Below, piece by piece: positions 52,942-63,153 of a DNA stretch of 64,000 nt; positions within the stretch are counted from its first letter, which is position 1, and each line of letters opens with the position of its first letter. The stretch covers positions 462,665 through 526,664 of the forward strand of contig JAEUHM010000041.1 of NCBI GenBank assembly GCA_016795485.1. Direction: 5' to 3'. Below the pieces are notes generated by a model that was not told where the DNA came from, ran no database searches, and was given only the letters and a program-made list of their open reading frames with translations. A program made the translations under genes and the position numbers. The stretch is from Verrucomicrobiaceae bacterium (lineage in GTDB: Bacteria; Verrucomicrobiota; Verrucomicrobiia; Verrucomicrobiales; Verrucomicrobiaceae).

Positions 52942-54870
52942 TTACTCTTTGACTCTACGGTTCAAAAACGGGTAGCTTGTCACGATCTCGGTGATGAGCG
53001 TTTGCATCTTGTGTCCGTCAGCAGCGATGGTTTTGAGCATTTGGTCCACGATGATGTGGTCGTAGCCGTCGAGTTGGCGGCACAAAGCATACGCGAGGAG
53101 CTTTTCTGTGAGGTTGCGGGTCAAATCGGTCTCGCGGGCGGCGATGAGGGCTTTGAGTTCTTTCGGTGAGGAGAAGCGTTTGCCGCCGGGGAGTTCGCCC
53201 ACGGCGTCAATCGGGCCGCCGGACTCGTCTTTATCGCGCCAGCGGCCGATGGCGTCGAAGTTCTCCAAGCCGAAGCCGATGGGATCAAGGATCTTGTGGC
53301 AGTTGGCGCACACGGCGTTGGTGCGATGCAGTTCGGTGCGCTGACGCAGGGTGAGATTGGCCACCGTCTTCGAATCCTGCTTCTCCAACGCGGGCACGTT
53401 CGGTGGCGCGGGCGGCACGTGCTGGCCGAGCACTTGTTCCAACACCCACACGCCGCGTTTCACGGCGCTGGTGCGCGTGGCGAACGAGGTGGTGGCGAGC
53501 ACGCCGGGCATGGCGAGAATGCCGCCGCGGTTCGGGTCGGTGAGCTTCACTTTTTGCATGGCGTTGCCGCTGACTTTCTTTTCGAGGCCGTAGATCTTTG
53601 CCAGCGGGCCGTTGAGGAAGGTGTAGTCGCTGTTCACGAAGCTGACGACGCTGCGGTTCTCCCGCACGATGCTTTCAAAGAAAAGCCGCGCCTCGTCATA
53701 CATCGCGGAGCGCAGTTCAGGCGTCATTTCGGGGAACTTGGCGGCGTCGAAGGTCTTGTCCTTCAATTCGGCCGTTCCGAGCCATTGCGCACCGAAACCA
53801 TCAAACAGCGCACGAGAGCGTTTATCGGCCAAAAGGCGCTTCGTCTGTGTTTTGAGCACCTCAGGTTCGTGCAGCTTGCCTTCATCAGCGAGCTTGGAGA
53901 GCTCTGCATCCGGCATGGTGGACCAAAGCAGATACGAAAGGCGGCTGGCAATCTGATAGTCATCGAGCGGCGCGATCCTCTCGCGTTCCGGGGCGTCTTT
54001 CGACGGCGTGATAAAAAGGAACTGCGGCGAGACAAGCACGGCCTTCAGCATGAAGCGCAGTGCGGCATCGCGGTTGAGCTTGTTGGCCGTTCCAAGCTCA
54101 AAAACCTTCACCAGCACGTTCAGCTCATCTTCCGTTGGTGGACGGCGATAAGCGCTGCGGGCGATGGAGCGCGCGATTTCACGTGGTTCGGCCTTCGGAT
54201 CGCCAAATAGGCGTTTTTGAGCCTCGGCGGGCATTTTCTTGAGCGCTTCGTTCGCGATGCCGAGATACTGCTCGGTCTGCATTGGCGAGAGGGAGTTCAT
54301 GTAGCCCGCGCCGGGCACTTCATCGGGTAATTCCTTCGCGAGGCTCGCATCGACGCCGAGCAAATCGTGAAGCGTGTTGCCATACTCGACCTTGGTGAGC
54401 CTGCGGATCACAAATGGCCCCGGATCGCGTGCCGCGAGGTATTTGATCTGCGCCAGCGCATCGAGGAAACGCTTTCGCTCCTCATCCGAAGGCTGATCCG
54501 CATCCTCAGGCGGCATATCATGCGCATTGACGTTCGCGATGGCTTCCATCCACTTTCGCGCAAAGGCCGGATCACCCGGCTTTTTGACGGCGACACGCAA
54601 ATTGAGTCCCGCCTTCGGTCGGTCCGCGTGGCATTCGACGCAGTATTGCTTCACGAAGGGCTCGACGTGCTCCTTGAAGGCTTTTTGAGCCGTGGATTGC
54701 AGCGCGGCGAGCTGTTTGTCCTGCTCGGCATTCGAAATCTCAATGAAGCAGCAGCTTAATGCGACGAGCAGCGTCTTGCTGGATAAGAGTGGACTGGTAT
54801 GCGAGGCGGAAAGGTTCAAAGCGGGTTTGATATCACGCGGCAGGTGTTGAGTCTCTATCCCTACACTCAA
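52942..54870 (-). CDS. DUF1587/1592/1588/1585 multidomain cytochrome-like protein
   Basis: The product is up to 642 residues. The N-terminal region has a heme-type CVECH motif within a planctomycete cytochrome-like domain ([20 protein letters not shown]). It continues with DUF1587 ([22 protein letters not shown]), DUF1592 ([20 protein letters not shown]), DUF1588 ([39 protein letters not shown], a second CxxCH) and DUF1585 ([14 protein letters not shown]). No ATG precedes the first domain: the listed start is TTG 54870, while TTG 54819 would leave a more compact signal peptide ([19 protein letters not shown]). It heads the unit with the DUF1552 gene. Probably an exported redox or c-type cytochrome protein. 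Confidence 0.82.
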   Translation of the reverse strand: MSVGIETQHLPRDIKPALNLSASHTSPLLSSKTLLVALSCCFIEISNAEQDKQLAALQSTAQKAFKEHVEPFVKQYCVECHADRPKAGLNLRVAVKKPGDPAFARKWMEAIANVNAHDMPPEDADQPSDEERKRFLDALAQIKYLAARDPGPFVIRRLTKVEYGNTLHDLLGVDASLAKELPDEVPGAGYMNSLSPMQTEQYLGIANEALKKMPAEAQKRLFGDPKAEPREIARSIARSAYRRPPTEDELNVLVKVFELGTANKLNRDAALRFMLKAVLVSPQFLFITPSKDAPERERIAPLDDYQIASRLSYLLWSTMPDAELSKLADEGKLHEPEVLKTQTKRLLADKRSRALFDGFGAQWLGTAELKDKTFDAAKFPEMTPELRSAMYDEARLFFESIVRENRSVVSFVNSDYTFLNGPLAKIYGLEKKVSGNAMQKVKLTDPNRGGILAMPGVLATTSFATRTSAVKRGVWVLEQVLGQHVPPAPPNVPALEKQDSKTVANLTLRQRTELHRTNAVCANCHKILDPIGFGLENFDAIGRWRDKDESGGPIDAVGELPGGKRFSSPKELKALIAARETDLTRNLTEKLLAYALCRQLDGYDHIIVDQMLKTIAADGHKMQTLITEIVTSYPFLNRRVKE

Positions 54871-54958
54871 CTAAAGAGAAGGGCTCTGGAGCGGATGTTT
54901 GTGACAAGGCACTTTTTGCTTCCCTTTTCTCCGGCTCACCCTCTAGGCTTCGTCGCTT

Positions 54959-56185
54959 ATGAACCAAAGCACTTTGAAGACCCGGCTGGCAGTATTCATG
55001 TTTCTTCAGTACTTCATTTGGGGGTCTTGGTACGTGAGCATGGGAGCGTATCTAGCCAACACTCTGAAGTTTGAGGGCGGTCAGATCGGGCTGGCTTACG
55101 GGGCGTTTGCTATTGGAGCGATGATCTCACCTTTCCTGGTGGGATTGATCGCCGACCGGTGGTTTGCTTCTGAAAAGCTCCTGGCGGTGCTGGGAATCGC
55201 GGGCGGAATCGTGCTCTGTATGCTGCCGAGCTACACATCGTTCAGCTCGTTCTACCCGATGCTAATTGCCTACTGCGCCCTGTACGTGCCGACTCTCGCG
55301 CTTGGGAACTCCCTCTCGCTCCATCATCTGGAGAATGCAAAAGCCGACTTTCCCCAGGTAAAGATGCTCTCGGCAGTCGGCTGGATTGCGGGGCTGGTGG
55401 CGCTGAACTGGAGCTTTGGCGCGGAATCACCCAAACAGTTCTATCTGGCGGGTGGGGCGTCCATCTTGTTTGGGCTTTTCTCTTTATTTCTACCTCACAC
55501 ACCTCCGAAGAAGACCGGAGCAGATGTGTCTCTGGGCGACTTGCTTGGTCTGGACGCGATCGCCCTTTTGAAGAAACCGTCTTACGCGATTTTCATTCTG
55601 TGCATGTTCCTCATTTGCATCCCGCTTTACTTCTACTTCGTCAATCTCAGCATCTACCTGACTGAGTTGAAGTGGGATAACATGTTGGTGAAGACCTCTT
55701 TCGCGCAAATCTCCGACATCATCTTCTTCCTCCTACTGCCTGTATTTTTGAAGAGATTTGGCTACAAGGTGACGATCTTCATGGGGATCGCGTGCTGGGT
55801 GCTTAGATACTTTGCACTTGCCGAAAGTACCGGAGCAGCGGGAGCCCAAACTGCGTTGATTTTTGCTGCGATTTTACTCCATGGCGCGTGCTATGACTTC
55901 CTGTTCATCGCTGGGCAGCTCTATGTGGATGACGAGGCGAACGAACGCATACGAGGAGCGGCCCAGGGGTTCATCGCCTTCATTCTGTGGGGAGTAGGGG
56001 CATTTGTCGGAACACTTTTGGCAGGAAAGGTCCTTCAAGCTCACAAACTGGATGCCCCCTCGTCCAATGGCTTGGCACACGACTGGGATGCGGTCTGGAG
56101 TACCCCTGGATGGCTGGCGGTTGGGGTGCTGGTAGTGTTCCTGATCTTCTTCAAGAACCCAACTGGGGCCAAGCAGCCCAATTGA
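54959..56185 (+). CDS. Nucleoside-type MFS transporter
   Basis: The 408-residue membrane protein has about 12 hydrophobic helices. The opening LAVFMFLQYFIWGSWYVSMGAYLANTL and the loop SPFLVGLIADRWFASEKLL are characteristic of the NupG/XapB nucleoside:H+ symporter group of the major facilitator superfamily, as is LHGACYDFLFIAGQLYVDDEANERIRGAAQGF. It probably imports nucleosides or related compounds with protons. ATG 54959 lies 88 bases from the divergent cytochrome gene's longest start. Confidence 0.82.
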   Translation: MNQSTLKTRLAVFMFLQYFIWGSWYVSMGAYLANTLKFEGGQIGLAYGAFAIGAMISPFLVGLIADRWFASEKLLAVLGIAGGIVLCMLPSYTSFSSFYPMLIAYCALYVPTLALGNSLSLHHLENAKADFPQVKMLSAVGWIAGLVALNWSFGAESPKQFYLAGGASILFGLFSLFLPHTPPKKTGADVSLGDLLGLDAIALLKKPSYAIFILCMFLICIPLYFYFVNLSIYLTELKWDNMLVKTSFAQISDIIFFLLLPVFLKRFGYKVTIFMGIACWVLRYFALAESTGAAGAQTALIFAAILLHGACYDFLFIAGQLYVDDEANERIRGAAQGFIAFILWGVGAFVGTLLAGKVLQAHKLDAPSSNGLAHDWDAVWSTPGWLAVGVLVVFLIFFKNPTGAKQPN

Positions 56186-56215
56186 TAGGCTGCCGCGCCA
56201 AGTTTTAAGTGGTGT

Positions 56216-56264
56216 TTTATTATCTGGAGCACTTTATTATCTATATCTACTAAAAATATCTGGA
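56216..56264 (+). promoter_or_regulatory. AT-rich leader with direct repeats upstream of the metalloprotease gene
   Basis: The stretch 56200-56290 is strikingly AT-rich against its surroundings. TTTATTATCT occurs at 56216-56225 and again at 56233-56242, and TATCTGGA at 56221-56228 and 56257-56264. Direct repeats at this spacing are consistent with a regulator site or promoter for the metalloprotease gene, but no protein or defined -10/-35 pair can be assigned. Confidence 0.35.
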
Positions 56265-56324
56265 CAAAATCTAATAATTGGAGTGAAATACACGTTTTCC
56301 GGTTCAGTCTCACCCCACGCTGTC

Positions 56325-59171
56325 ATGAAAACACCCACCTACTTACTAGCCGTGCTCGGTCTGACTCTGGCAACTGCCAGAGCCGACACGCAGCCTGCAG
56401 CTACCGTCTCTGCCGACCCTGTGCCGTCACTACCCCCTGGGATCGTGGTCCGAACGTCCACTGGCATGAGCATCCCAGGAATGGACTACCCAAAGCCGGA
56501 GGATGTGATCAAAGACTACGCGCCAGTGGTTTCCACGGTGGAGAGCCAGGGCAGTTTTTACAAGCTTTGGAAGCGTGACAAAGATCAGCAGCTATTGGCT
56601 GAGCTTCCGCGCAACTTCATGAACGAGCGGCACTTCGTTGCACTGACCGTTTCTGGTGGGGAAAACTATGCCGGCTTACAAGCAGGGGAGTTGTATGCCT
56701 ACTGGGCGGTCTACGACAAAAAGCTGGCCCTGATCGAACCTAACCTTGAGGTGCGTTCGACCGGAGATGATCAGTCGAAGAGCAGCATCAAGCGTCTGTT
56801 TACGGACCGGGTGATCCTTGAGACGCCTATCGTGGCCTGGAATAAGCAGCAAGGTGCGGGACCCATGATTGACCTCGATTCCATCGTGGTGGGTCAGGCG
56901 GATAAGTTTTTCGGAAGGCTAGCCAGTGGATTGAACAAGAGCCTGTACAAGCTGAAGATCGTGAAGGCGTTCCCACAAAATATAGAGATAGGGATCGAAG
57001 CTCCTGTGGGAAGTGGCCAGCTCAAGACCTTCCATTTCAGCTTCAGCCTCATTCCTGACAAGACGGGTTATAACCCCAGGGAGGCTGACACTCGAGTGGG
57101 CTATTTCACGACGAGCTACAATGACTATGGCAAGTTTGTGGCCGACCAGACTCGGACAAGATTCATCAATCGTTGGCATTTGGAGAAGGCAGATCCCTCC
57201 CTGAAGTTGAGCCCGCCGAAGACGCCGATCATCTTCTACGTCGAACATACAACACCAGTGCGGTACCGCCGTTGGGTCAAAGAAGGGATTCAACTCTGGA
57301 ACAAAGCCTTTGAGAAAGTGGGTCTCATCAACACGATTGAGGTTCGTTTCCAAGACGCAGCGACTGGCGAGCACATGGAAAAAGATCCGGAAGATGTGCG
57401 CTACAACTTCGTGAGGTGGCTGAGCAATGGGCAAGGAACAGCAATCGGCCCTAGCCGTGTGCACCCGCTGACGGGACAGATTCTGGACGCTGACATCATT
57501 TTGACGGATGGCTGGATCAGGCACTGGTGGAGCGAATACAACGAGACCATTCCGCAAGCGCTTGCCATGGAGGGCATGACTCCAGAAACACTTTCCTGGT
57601 TGTGGAAAAATCCGCAATGGGACCCACGTGTGCGCCTTGCTTCTGCATCCAAACGTGAGGAGATCATTGCAGCACGCAAGGCAAGCCCGATGCCGCACCT
57701 CGGTGGTCACGCGATGGCGGGAGCACCAGAAGAGAAGGGTTTCATGGGAGGCGGTCATGAAGCAGATGGCTTGATGGCACGCTATTCACAAAAGACCGGG
57801 CTCTGCATGGCCCCTAGCTGCAAGACGCATGGCCTCGCCTTAATGGAAATGAGTTTGGATGCCGAAGGTTTTGAAGCCATGGGGCTCTCTGCGGCTGATC
57901 AGACGTTGGATGGCATTCCTGAGTCGTTCATTGGACCGTTGCTGGTTGATCTTGTGGCTCACGAAGTCGGGCACACGCTGGGTTTGCGTCACAACTTCAA
58001 ATCCTCATCGGCTTACACCTACGCCCAAATCAACAGTCCTGATTTCAAGGGCAAAAAACCACTCGCTGGCAGTGTGATGGACTACATCCCTATCAACATC
58101 GTGGCTGGAGCAGACCCTGCCAAGAAAGGCGATTTTGGGATGATTACCGTCGGTCCGTATGATGAGTGGGCGATCGAGTATGGCTACAGCTTTGAGAAGG
58201 ACCTAAAGCCCGTGTTGCAGCGTGTGGCCGAGCCGGAGCTTGCTTACGCTACAGATGAAGACACTTGGGGACCGGACCCATTGGCGCGTCGATACGATTT
58301 CGCAAAAGATCCTATTTCTTTTGCGGAGAATCAGATCGCACTCGTTAAAGAGCATCGCAGCAAGCTGCTGGATAAGTTTGTCAAAGACGGGAACTCCTGG
58401 GCTAAAGCACGCCGCGGGTACCGGATGACTCTGAGTACACAGACCCGCGCCATCAACATGATGTCCAATTGGCTCGGTGGCACCTTTGTCAATAGAGACA
58501 AAAAAGGCGATAAAAACGGCCGTGCTCCTGTGCAGCCTGTACCAGTGGCCGATCAACGCCGTGCCCTGCAGTTCTGCCTGGACCAGTCTTTCAACGACGC
58601 AGCCTTTGGCCTGGAACCCAAGTTGCTCGCCTACCTCACCACGGACAAATGGTGGGACGACGAAGACCAAATGGAGGATCTCTTTGACGACGGAACGTGG
58701 AATGTCCACGACAGCGTCCTGGGCATCCAGGCGATGACTCTGACGAGCATCATGAATCCCACTACGCTTTCCCGCGTTTATGACAACGAAATGCGAGTAC
58801 CTGTAGATCAGGACGCTTTAACGCTACCGGAGGTGCTCAATACGGTGGGAGACAAGGTCTGGACAGAACTCGGAAATTACAAGGACGGACAACAGTTCAC
58901 AGCTCGGAAGCCATTCATCACAAGTCTGCGGCGGAATCTGCAGCGTGAACACTTGGACCGCTTAATCGACCTCGTGACTAGCAGCGATTGGGCGCGTTAC
59001 AGCCCCGCTTACGCGCCCATCACAGACCTTGCTACCCAACAACTCGCTGGATTGCAGGCGAAAATCAACGCCGTGGCTGCCAAGCCTATGGATGCGTACA
59101 CGCAAGCCCATCTACAGGCCGCTGCCCGCCGCATTAAGGCCGCTCTCGAAGCACAGGTCGAGTTGCGTTAA
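56325..59171 (+). CDS. Large secreted zinc metalloprotease (DUF5117/DUF4953 type)
   Basis: ATG 56325 opens a signal peptide (MKTPTYLLAVLGLTLATARA); a GTG start 14 codons earlier is less likely. The 948-residue product has an N-terminal DUF5118/DUF5117-like region with FYKLWKRDKDQQLLAELP and NEAEAE-like strands, then FYVEHTTPVRYRRWVKEGIQLWNKAFEKVG. The catalytic zinc motif HEVGHTLGLRHNF (about 546-558) contains the HExxHxxGxxH set of metzincin-like proteases. The C-terminal half (YDEWAIEYGYSF, RAINMMSNWLGG) follows the same family. It should cleave proteins outside the inner membrane. A Tat-exported protein gene follows 66 bases later. Confidence 0.85.
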   Translation: MKTPTYLLAVLGLTLATARADTQPAATVSADPVPSLPPGIVVRTSTGMSIPGMDYPKPEDVIKDYAPVVSTVESQGSFYKLWKRDKDQQLLAELPRNFMNERHFVALTVSGGENYAGLQAGELYAYWAVYDKKLALIEPNLEVRSTGDDQSKSSIKRLFTDRVILETPIVAWNKQQGAGPMIDLDSIVVGQADKFFGRLASGLNKSLYKLKIVKAFPQNIEIGIEAPVGSGQLKTFHFSFSLIPDKTGYNPREADTRVGYFTTSYNDYGKFVADQTRTRFINRWHLEKADPSLKLSPPKTPIIFYVEHTTPVRYRRWVKEGIQLWNKAFEKVGLINTIEVRFQDAATGEHMEKDPEDVRYNFVRWLSNGQGTAIGPSRVHPLTGQILDADIILTDGWIRHWWSEYNETIPQALAMEGMTPETLSWLWKNPQWDPRVRLASASKREEIIAARKASPMPHLGGHAMAGAPEEKGFMGGGHEADGLMARYSQKTGLCMAPSCKTHGLALMEMSLDAEGFEAMGLSAADQTLDGIPESFIGPLLVDLVAHEVGHTLGLRHNFKSSSAYTYAQINSPDFKGKKPLAGSVMDYIPINIVAGADPAKKGDFGMITVGPYDEWAIEYGYSFEKDLKPVLQRVAEPELAYATDEDTWGPDPLARRYDFAKDPISFAENQIALVKEHRSKLLDKFVKDGNSWAKARRGYRMTLSTQTRAINMMSNWLGGTFVNRDKKGDKNGRAPVQPVPVADQRRALQFCLDQSFNDAAFGLEPKLLAYLTTDKWWDDEDQMEDLFDDGTWNVHDSVLGIQAMTLTSIMNPTTLSRVYDNEMRVPVDQDALTLPEVLNTVGDKVWTELGNYKDGQQFTARKPFITSLRRNLQREHLDRLIDLVTSSDWARYSPAYAPITDLATQQLAGLQAKINAVAAKPMDAYTQAHLQAAARRIKAALEAQVELR

Positions 59172-59237
59172 TTGCGGTTGACTTGAAGGCGTTGATGGGT
59201 GGACACTGCCACCTGTCAACGTCTCAAGGAGGTCCGC

Positions 59238-60779
59238 ATGAAAACACCACAAGCGACACTAGGCACCCGGAGGGCATTTCTTGCCGAAGTTGGAAGAACT
59301 ACCATTGCAGCGACGATAGGTCCGGCACTTGCAGCTGAGCTTGGAATCTCAACTTCAGCCCTAGCGGAGGCTCCAACAAAGCGCCTGAGCCTCGGTTCGT
59401 TTGAATCGCTGGCAGAAGTGCTGGAGCAGACCCCTGTGGAGGTTCTTCAGCCACTCCTCGTCGCAAAACTCAAGTCTGGAGTGTCGCTCAAGCAGTTGAC
59501 CGCGGCCGCCGCGTTGGTCAATGCCCGGCGTTTTGGCGGGGAGGACTACATTGGCTTCCACACTTTCATGGCGCTGAGTCCTGCACTCAGAATGTCCAGC
59601 CTGATGCCTGCGGGACAAGAAGCTCTGCCGGTGTTGAAAGTTCTCTATCGCAACACGGCCCGTCTCCACGACTCGGGGCGCACCGATGACTCGCTCACCC
59701 CACTTCAGGCGGATGCCGAGAGCGGTGCTGTCCGTGAATTGATTGTAAAAAAGAAGAGAGCGGCTGCCGAGTCAGCTCTTGAGCGGGCACTGAGAGAAGA
59801 TAAGCATGAAGCACTCGCAAGTTTGCTAACATCTGTGTGTGACAACCCTGAGGTTCACCGCACCGCGCTGCCTTACCGAGCATGGGACATGGCTGAGCTA
59901 GTGGGTGCAGAGCATGCGCTGACTCTACTGCGTCAGTCCGTCCACTATTGTTTCGATGCAGAGCGTGCACGGACTGCTGAATGGGACAAACACGCCCAGA
60001 TGCTCGCTCGGATGCTTGATGCCCATAAGCTGCATCACTTTTCTCCAGGCACGAAAACGGCCAGTGACGAACTTGTAAAAGAGCTGGCATCTACGTTTGC
60101 CACGAAATCGCCCGACGAGGCTGCCGAAGCAGCGGCGAGTACGCTCGCTGACGGAGTCGATCCGAGAGCCATTGGAGAGGCAATGAGTTTGGCGGCGAGT
60201 CGACTTGTGTTGTGCGATCCTGGACGCCAGCCTCAGTGGGAAGGGCCAGGAAAGCCCGCCGGTTCTGTGCATGGCGACTCGACCGGCGTGCACGCCAGCG
60301 ATGCAGCTAATGCCTGGCGAAATCTTGCCCACGCCGGGGATGGACGTCACACGGCGACATGTCTAGTCATGGGGGCTTGGATCATCGCGAGAGATCGCGG
60401 CACAGGACCTCTTTTGCCACAATTGCCAACGAAGCGCCTTGTGGACGGAGTGCGGGGGAAAAGTGGCGAAGAACTCGGAAAAGAGCTGGCTGAAGCGATT
60501 CGGGACAACCAACAAGCTCATGCCGCAGCGGTCGTCGAGCGAATGGGACAACTAGGCATTTCCGACAAGCTTGTCTTCCGCCGCCTGCTCAGATTTGCTG
60601 TCAGCGAAGATGGCGCACTGCATGCTGAGAAATACTTCCACACGGTGTGGGACGATTTCCAAATCACCCGGCCTAGCATGCGATGGCAGCACCTGACAGC
60701 GCTTGCGCGCGTCACTGCCAGTGAGTTTGGCAGGCCGGCACCAGGGCAGGAAGAAGCCAGGGAGCTTCTGGGCGTGTAA
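59238..60779 (+). CDS. Tat-exported helical protein downstream of the metalloprotease
   Basis: ATG 59238 has a strong Shine-Dalgarno AAGGAGG 5 bases upstream, which decides the start. The 513-residue product has a twin-arginine-type leader (GTRRAFLAEVGRTTIAATIGPALAAEL). The rest is almost entirely helical, with HEAT-like pairs of helices (LAEVLEQTPVEVLQPLLVAKLKSG, LTAAAALVNARRFGGEDYIG) and many conserved His and Asp (GEDYIGFHTFMAL, HGDSTGVHASDAANAW) that could bind metal. I do not recognise the family. The short distance from the metalloprotease gene suggests the two act together. Confidence 0.7.
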   Translation: MKTPQATLGTRRAFLAEVGRTTIAATIGPALAAELGISTSALAEAPTKRLSLGSFESLAEVLEQTPVEVLQPLLVAKLKSGVSLKQLTAAAALVNARRFGGEDYIGFHTFMALSPALRMSSLMPAGQEALPVLKVLYRNTARLHDSGRTDDSLTPLQADAESGAVRELIVKKKRAAAESALERALREDKHEALASLLTSVCDNPEVHRTALPYRAWDMAELVGAEHALTLLRQSVHYCFDAERARTAEWDKHAQMLARMLDAHKLHHFSPGTKTASDELVKELASTFATKSPDEAAEAAASTLADGVDPRAIGEAMSLAASRLVLCDPGRQPQWEGPGKPAGSVHGDSTGVHASDAANAWRNLAHAGDGRHTATCLVMGAWIIARDRGTGPLLPQLPTKRLVDGVRGKSGEELGKELAEAIRDNQQAHAAAVVERMGQLGISDKLVFRRLLRFAVSEDGALHAEKYFHTVWDDFQITRPSMRWQHLTALARVTASEFGRPAPGQEEARELLGV

Positions 60780-60784
60780 CAAGC

Positions 60785-61231
60785 CTATTTCCAGTCCTCC
60801 AAGGCGTCTTCAAGCGCCTCAGGGAAATCGCGTGGGCCGTTTCTCCAGCCAATCGACACGTCCAACGCTTCCAGGCGTCGAATCAAGTCCGCGACATGTT
60901 TGCGCGGGTACATTCCGCCAGCCTCCTCACAAAAGTGAGTGCGGCAACCGAAGGGGCGGTTTTGGTAAATCGTGCAGCGTCCATCTTTACCAAGGCAGCT
61001 GCATGCTCCGTCAGCACGCGGCTGGAGCTTGGTGCGACCCGCAGCGCGGACGCCTACAGCAGCATAGAGCGCTTCCACCCGCGTGACGCTGGGAGTCCTG
61101 CCGGTGAGCTTAAACCGACAGCAGCCTCCACTTAACTGACATGCTCGTGGAAGAGGCCGTGCCTCGAGATCCGCGTAGATTTGGCGGATTTGCTCTTTTA
61201 GCGCGGTAGAAAGTGAACTTGAGGGCTTCAT
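60785..61231 (-). CDS. YkgJ-type cysteine-cluster protein
   Basis: ATG 61231 is chosen (MKPSSSLSTALKEQIRQIY); longer readings add a cysteine-rich but unlikely leader. The 148-residue product carries the family's cysteine pattern: GGCCRF, ADGACSCLGKDGRCTIYQNRPFGCRTHFC. These eight or so cysteines are believed to bind zinc or an iron-sulfur cluster (UPF0153/YkgJ). Function is unknown. It converges with the preceding gene and is divergent, by 74 bases, from the permease gene. Confidence 0.8.
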   Translation of the reverse strand: MKPSSSLSTALKEQIRQIYADLEARPLPRACQLSGGCCRFKLTGRTPSVTRVEALYAAVGVRAAGRTKLQPRADGACSCLGKDGRCTIYQNRPFGCRTHFCEEAGGMYPRKHVADLIRRLEALDVSIGWRNGPRDFPEALEDALEDWK

Positions 61232-61305
61232 GATCTGTCTCAGGGGCGCATTTAGAGTTGCGTACACGGCGTGCGCTTCCCAATCTGTTTTTCGCCCACG
61301 TTCAC

Positions 61306-63144
61306 ATGAGTTTATCGTTCCGTCTGCCCTCTGGCGTCCGCAAGTATGCGGACAAGGCAGGCTGCCTTTTGGAGTCCTGGTCAAAAGAAGCCTCTGGGAT
61401 TGTGTCCCGTGCTGCTGAATGGATGGAGAAGCGGCGGGATATTGGCCCGTGGTGCATCATCGTCGTGTGCGCCTGTGTGTGGCTCGCTCAGTTGCTGGAG
61501 TATCATCGCACCGACCTGCCTTGGTATCCACAGAGCGGTCTGGAAGTGCCACCCAACTGGAAGCAGCCTCCTTTTGCCTCGCTCTTTTACCATTACATCT
61601 CACCCTACCTGAAGCTGATTGGGCTTCTGGGCGGCGTTGTGTTTCATTTGGTGCTATTGCGCGCCCCGGAAAACCCACGCCGGCTCGTTATTCCGCTCTG
61701 GCTGGGCTGTGGTTTTCTCGCGGTATGGGTCATCATGGCCGACATTTATGAGCAGTGGGAGCGAGTCACCTATTATGCGATTGGTCAGCCCTATTCGGCT
61801 CCAGCTTATGTCGGCAAGGCTATAGCGCTGGCGTTTCTCATGCTCTCTCCGGCACTTGCTGTGAGCTACTACCACGGACGAACGATCTGGGAGAAGTACA
61901 TACTCCGCAATGTCTCTCAACCGCTCGCATTCTGCATTCTTTCCATCACCGTCGTGGTGTTGATTTTCGATCTCCAAGATCATCTTGGTGACTTTAAGCA
62001 AAAGAAAGTGCCATGGGTAGATGTAGCAGCGGTCTACCTCAACTTGCTGCCGTTCATCTTCGTGGAAGCGGTCACTCCGTCACTCACGCTGGCCGTGCTG
62101 TTCGCCATGATCAAAATGAACCGCCACATGGAGATCATAGCACTGATGTGCGGCGGGCTCTCTTTGATGAGAATCGCACGGCCGGTGCTGCTCCTGGCCG
62201 CATTTGTGTGTCTGGTAGGCACTGCGGCCAACTACCACTGGGCACCAACGGCAGACGCGAGACGTCAAGCAGCCAGGAAAGGTCTCAAGGGGACTGGCGG
62301 TACTGTTCTGCAAACCAATGTCATGCATTTCAACCAAGGCGCTCGGCGCTCTTGGTTCATCGGCGTGGTTCCCTACAATTTACGCGAGGAAAAAATGCGC
62401 CGGATCGAAGTGCGCGAGGAAGATGAGCACGGCAGACTCAAACGCGGCATAACTGCCCAAACAGCGATGTGGTGGCCGGATGGGACTTGGTCGTTTTATC
62501 GTGGGAAAGAGCTTAGCTATCGAGATGACCTCGTGGACGCGGTGCTCGACTTTGGCGAGCGTCAAAATGGCGTGCAGCGACTGGACAAAAACTGGCCCGA
62601 GACCCCGTGGGACATCATGGTGCACTCCATGAGCCCAAATGACATGGGTGTACCAGACTTGGCAGCTTACCTGAAGGGGTGGAATGTGATGAGCGAGGCC
62701 CCTGCAGCCAGACATCACTTCGAGACGGAGCTATGGCATCGCTTCAGCTACTGCCTACAGGGGTTTTTCTTGGTGATGCTCACCATACCGCTCGTCTGTC
62801 GCCCAGGTCGCCGCGATATGCTGACTGCGAGCGGTTCTGTCTTGCTGGCGTTCGTCATCAATCACTTCGCGCTCAATAACATCTCTCATAAACTGGCTCG
62901 TTCCGAGGAGCTCACCCCCATGATTGCTGCCTGGCTTCCACACATCGTCATGGGCGTGCCAGCCGTGTTCCTTCTTTGGAGTCGCGCTTATGGCATGAGC
63001 CTCCCGAGCTTGCCGCCATTGCCGAAGATACGAGATCTTCGGTGGAAGGATTGGTGGAGGCTGCTAAGGGGTCGCCGCACGAAACCTTGGTCAGGACGTT
63101 CTCAACGCGCTTCCTGGTTGAACGAGCTGCTTCGCTCCCTTTGA
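61306..63144 (+). CDS. LptF/LptG-type lipopolysaccharide permease with N-terminal extension
   Basis: ATG 61306 is the best start for a 612-residue membrane protein. From about residue 190 it matches LptF/LptG: EKYILRNVSQPLAFCILSITVVVLIFDLQDHLGDF, PSLTLAVLFAMIKMNRHMEIIALMCGGLSLMRIARPVLLLA, a long periplasmic beta-jellyroll and three final helices (LTASGSVLLAFVINHFALNNIS). In Gram-negative bacteria LptF and LptG form the permease that extracts LPS from the inner membrane. Here about 190 extra residues with at least three helices precede the standard region. Whether it pairs with a second Lpt permease elsewhere is unknown. Confidence 0.8.
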   Translation: MSLSFRLPSGVRKYADKAGCLLESWSKEASGIVSRAAEWMEKRRDIGPWCIIVVCACVWLAQLLEYHRTDLPWYPQSGLEVPPNWKQPPFASLFYHYISPYLKLIGLLGGVVFHLVLLRAPENPRRLVIPLWLGCGFLAVWVIMADIYEQWERVTYYAIGQPYSAPAYVGKAIALAFLMLSPALAVSYYHGRTIWEKYILRNVSQPLAFCILSITVVVLIFDLQDHLGDFKQKKVPWVDVAAVYLNLLPFIFVEAVTPSLTLAVLFAMIKMNRHMEIIALMCGGLSLMRIARPVLLLAAFVCLVGTAANYHWAPTADARRQAARKGLKGTGGTVLQTNVMHFNQGARRSWFIGVVPYNLREEKMRRIEVREEDEHGRLKRGITAQTAMWWPDGTWSFYRGKELSYRDDLVDAVLDFGERQNGVQRLDKNWPETPWDIMVHSMSPNDMGVPDLAAYLKGWNVMSEAPAARHHFETELWHRFSYCLQGFFLVMLTIPLVCRPGRRDMLTASGSVLLAFVINHFALNNISHKLARSEELTPMIAAWLPHIVMGVPAVFLLWSRAYGMSLPSLPPLPKIRDLRWKDWWRLLRGRRTKPWSGRSQRASWLNELLRSL

Positions 63145-63153
63145 TGAGACATC

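Noticed and set aside
53296..54210. 304-codon plus-strand frame opposite the DUF1592-type gene
   Set aside because: Shadow of a recognised family with intact CxxCH motifs on the minus strand.
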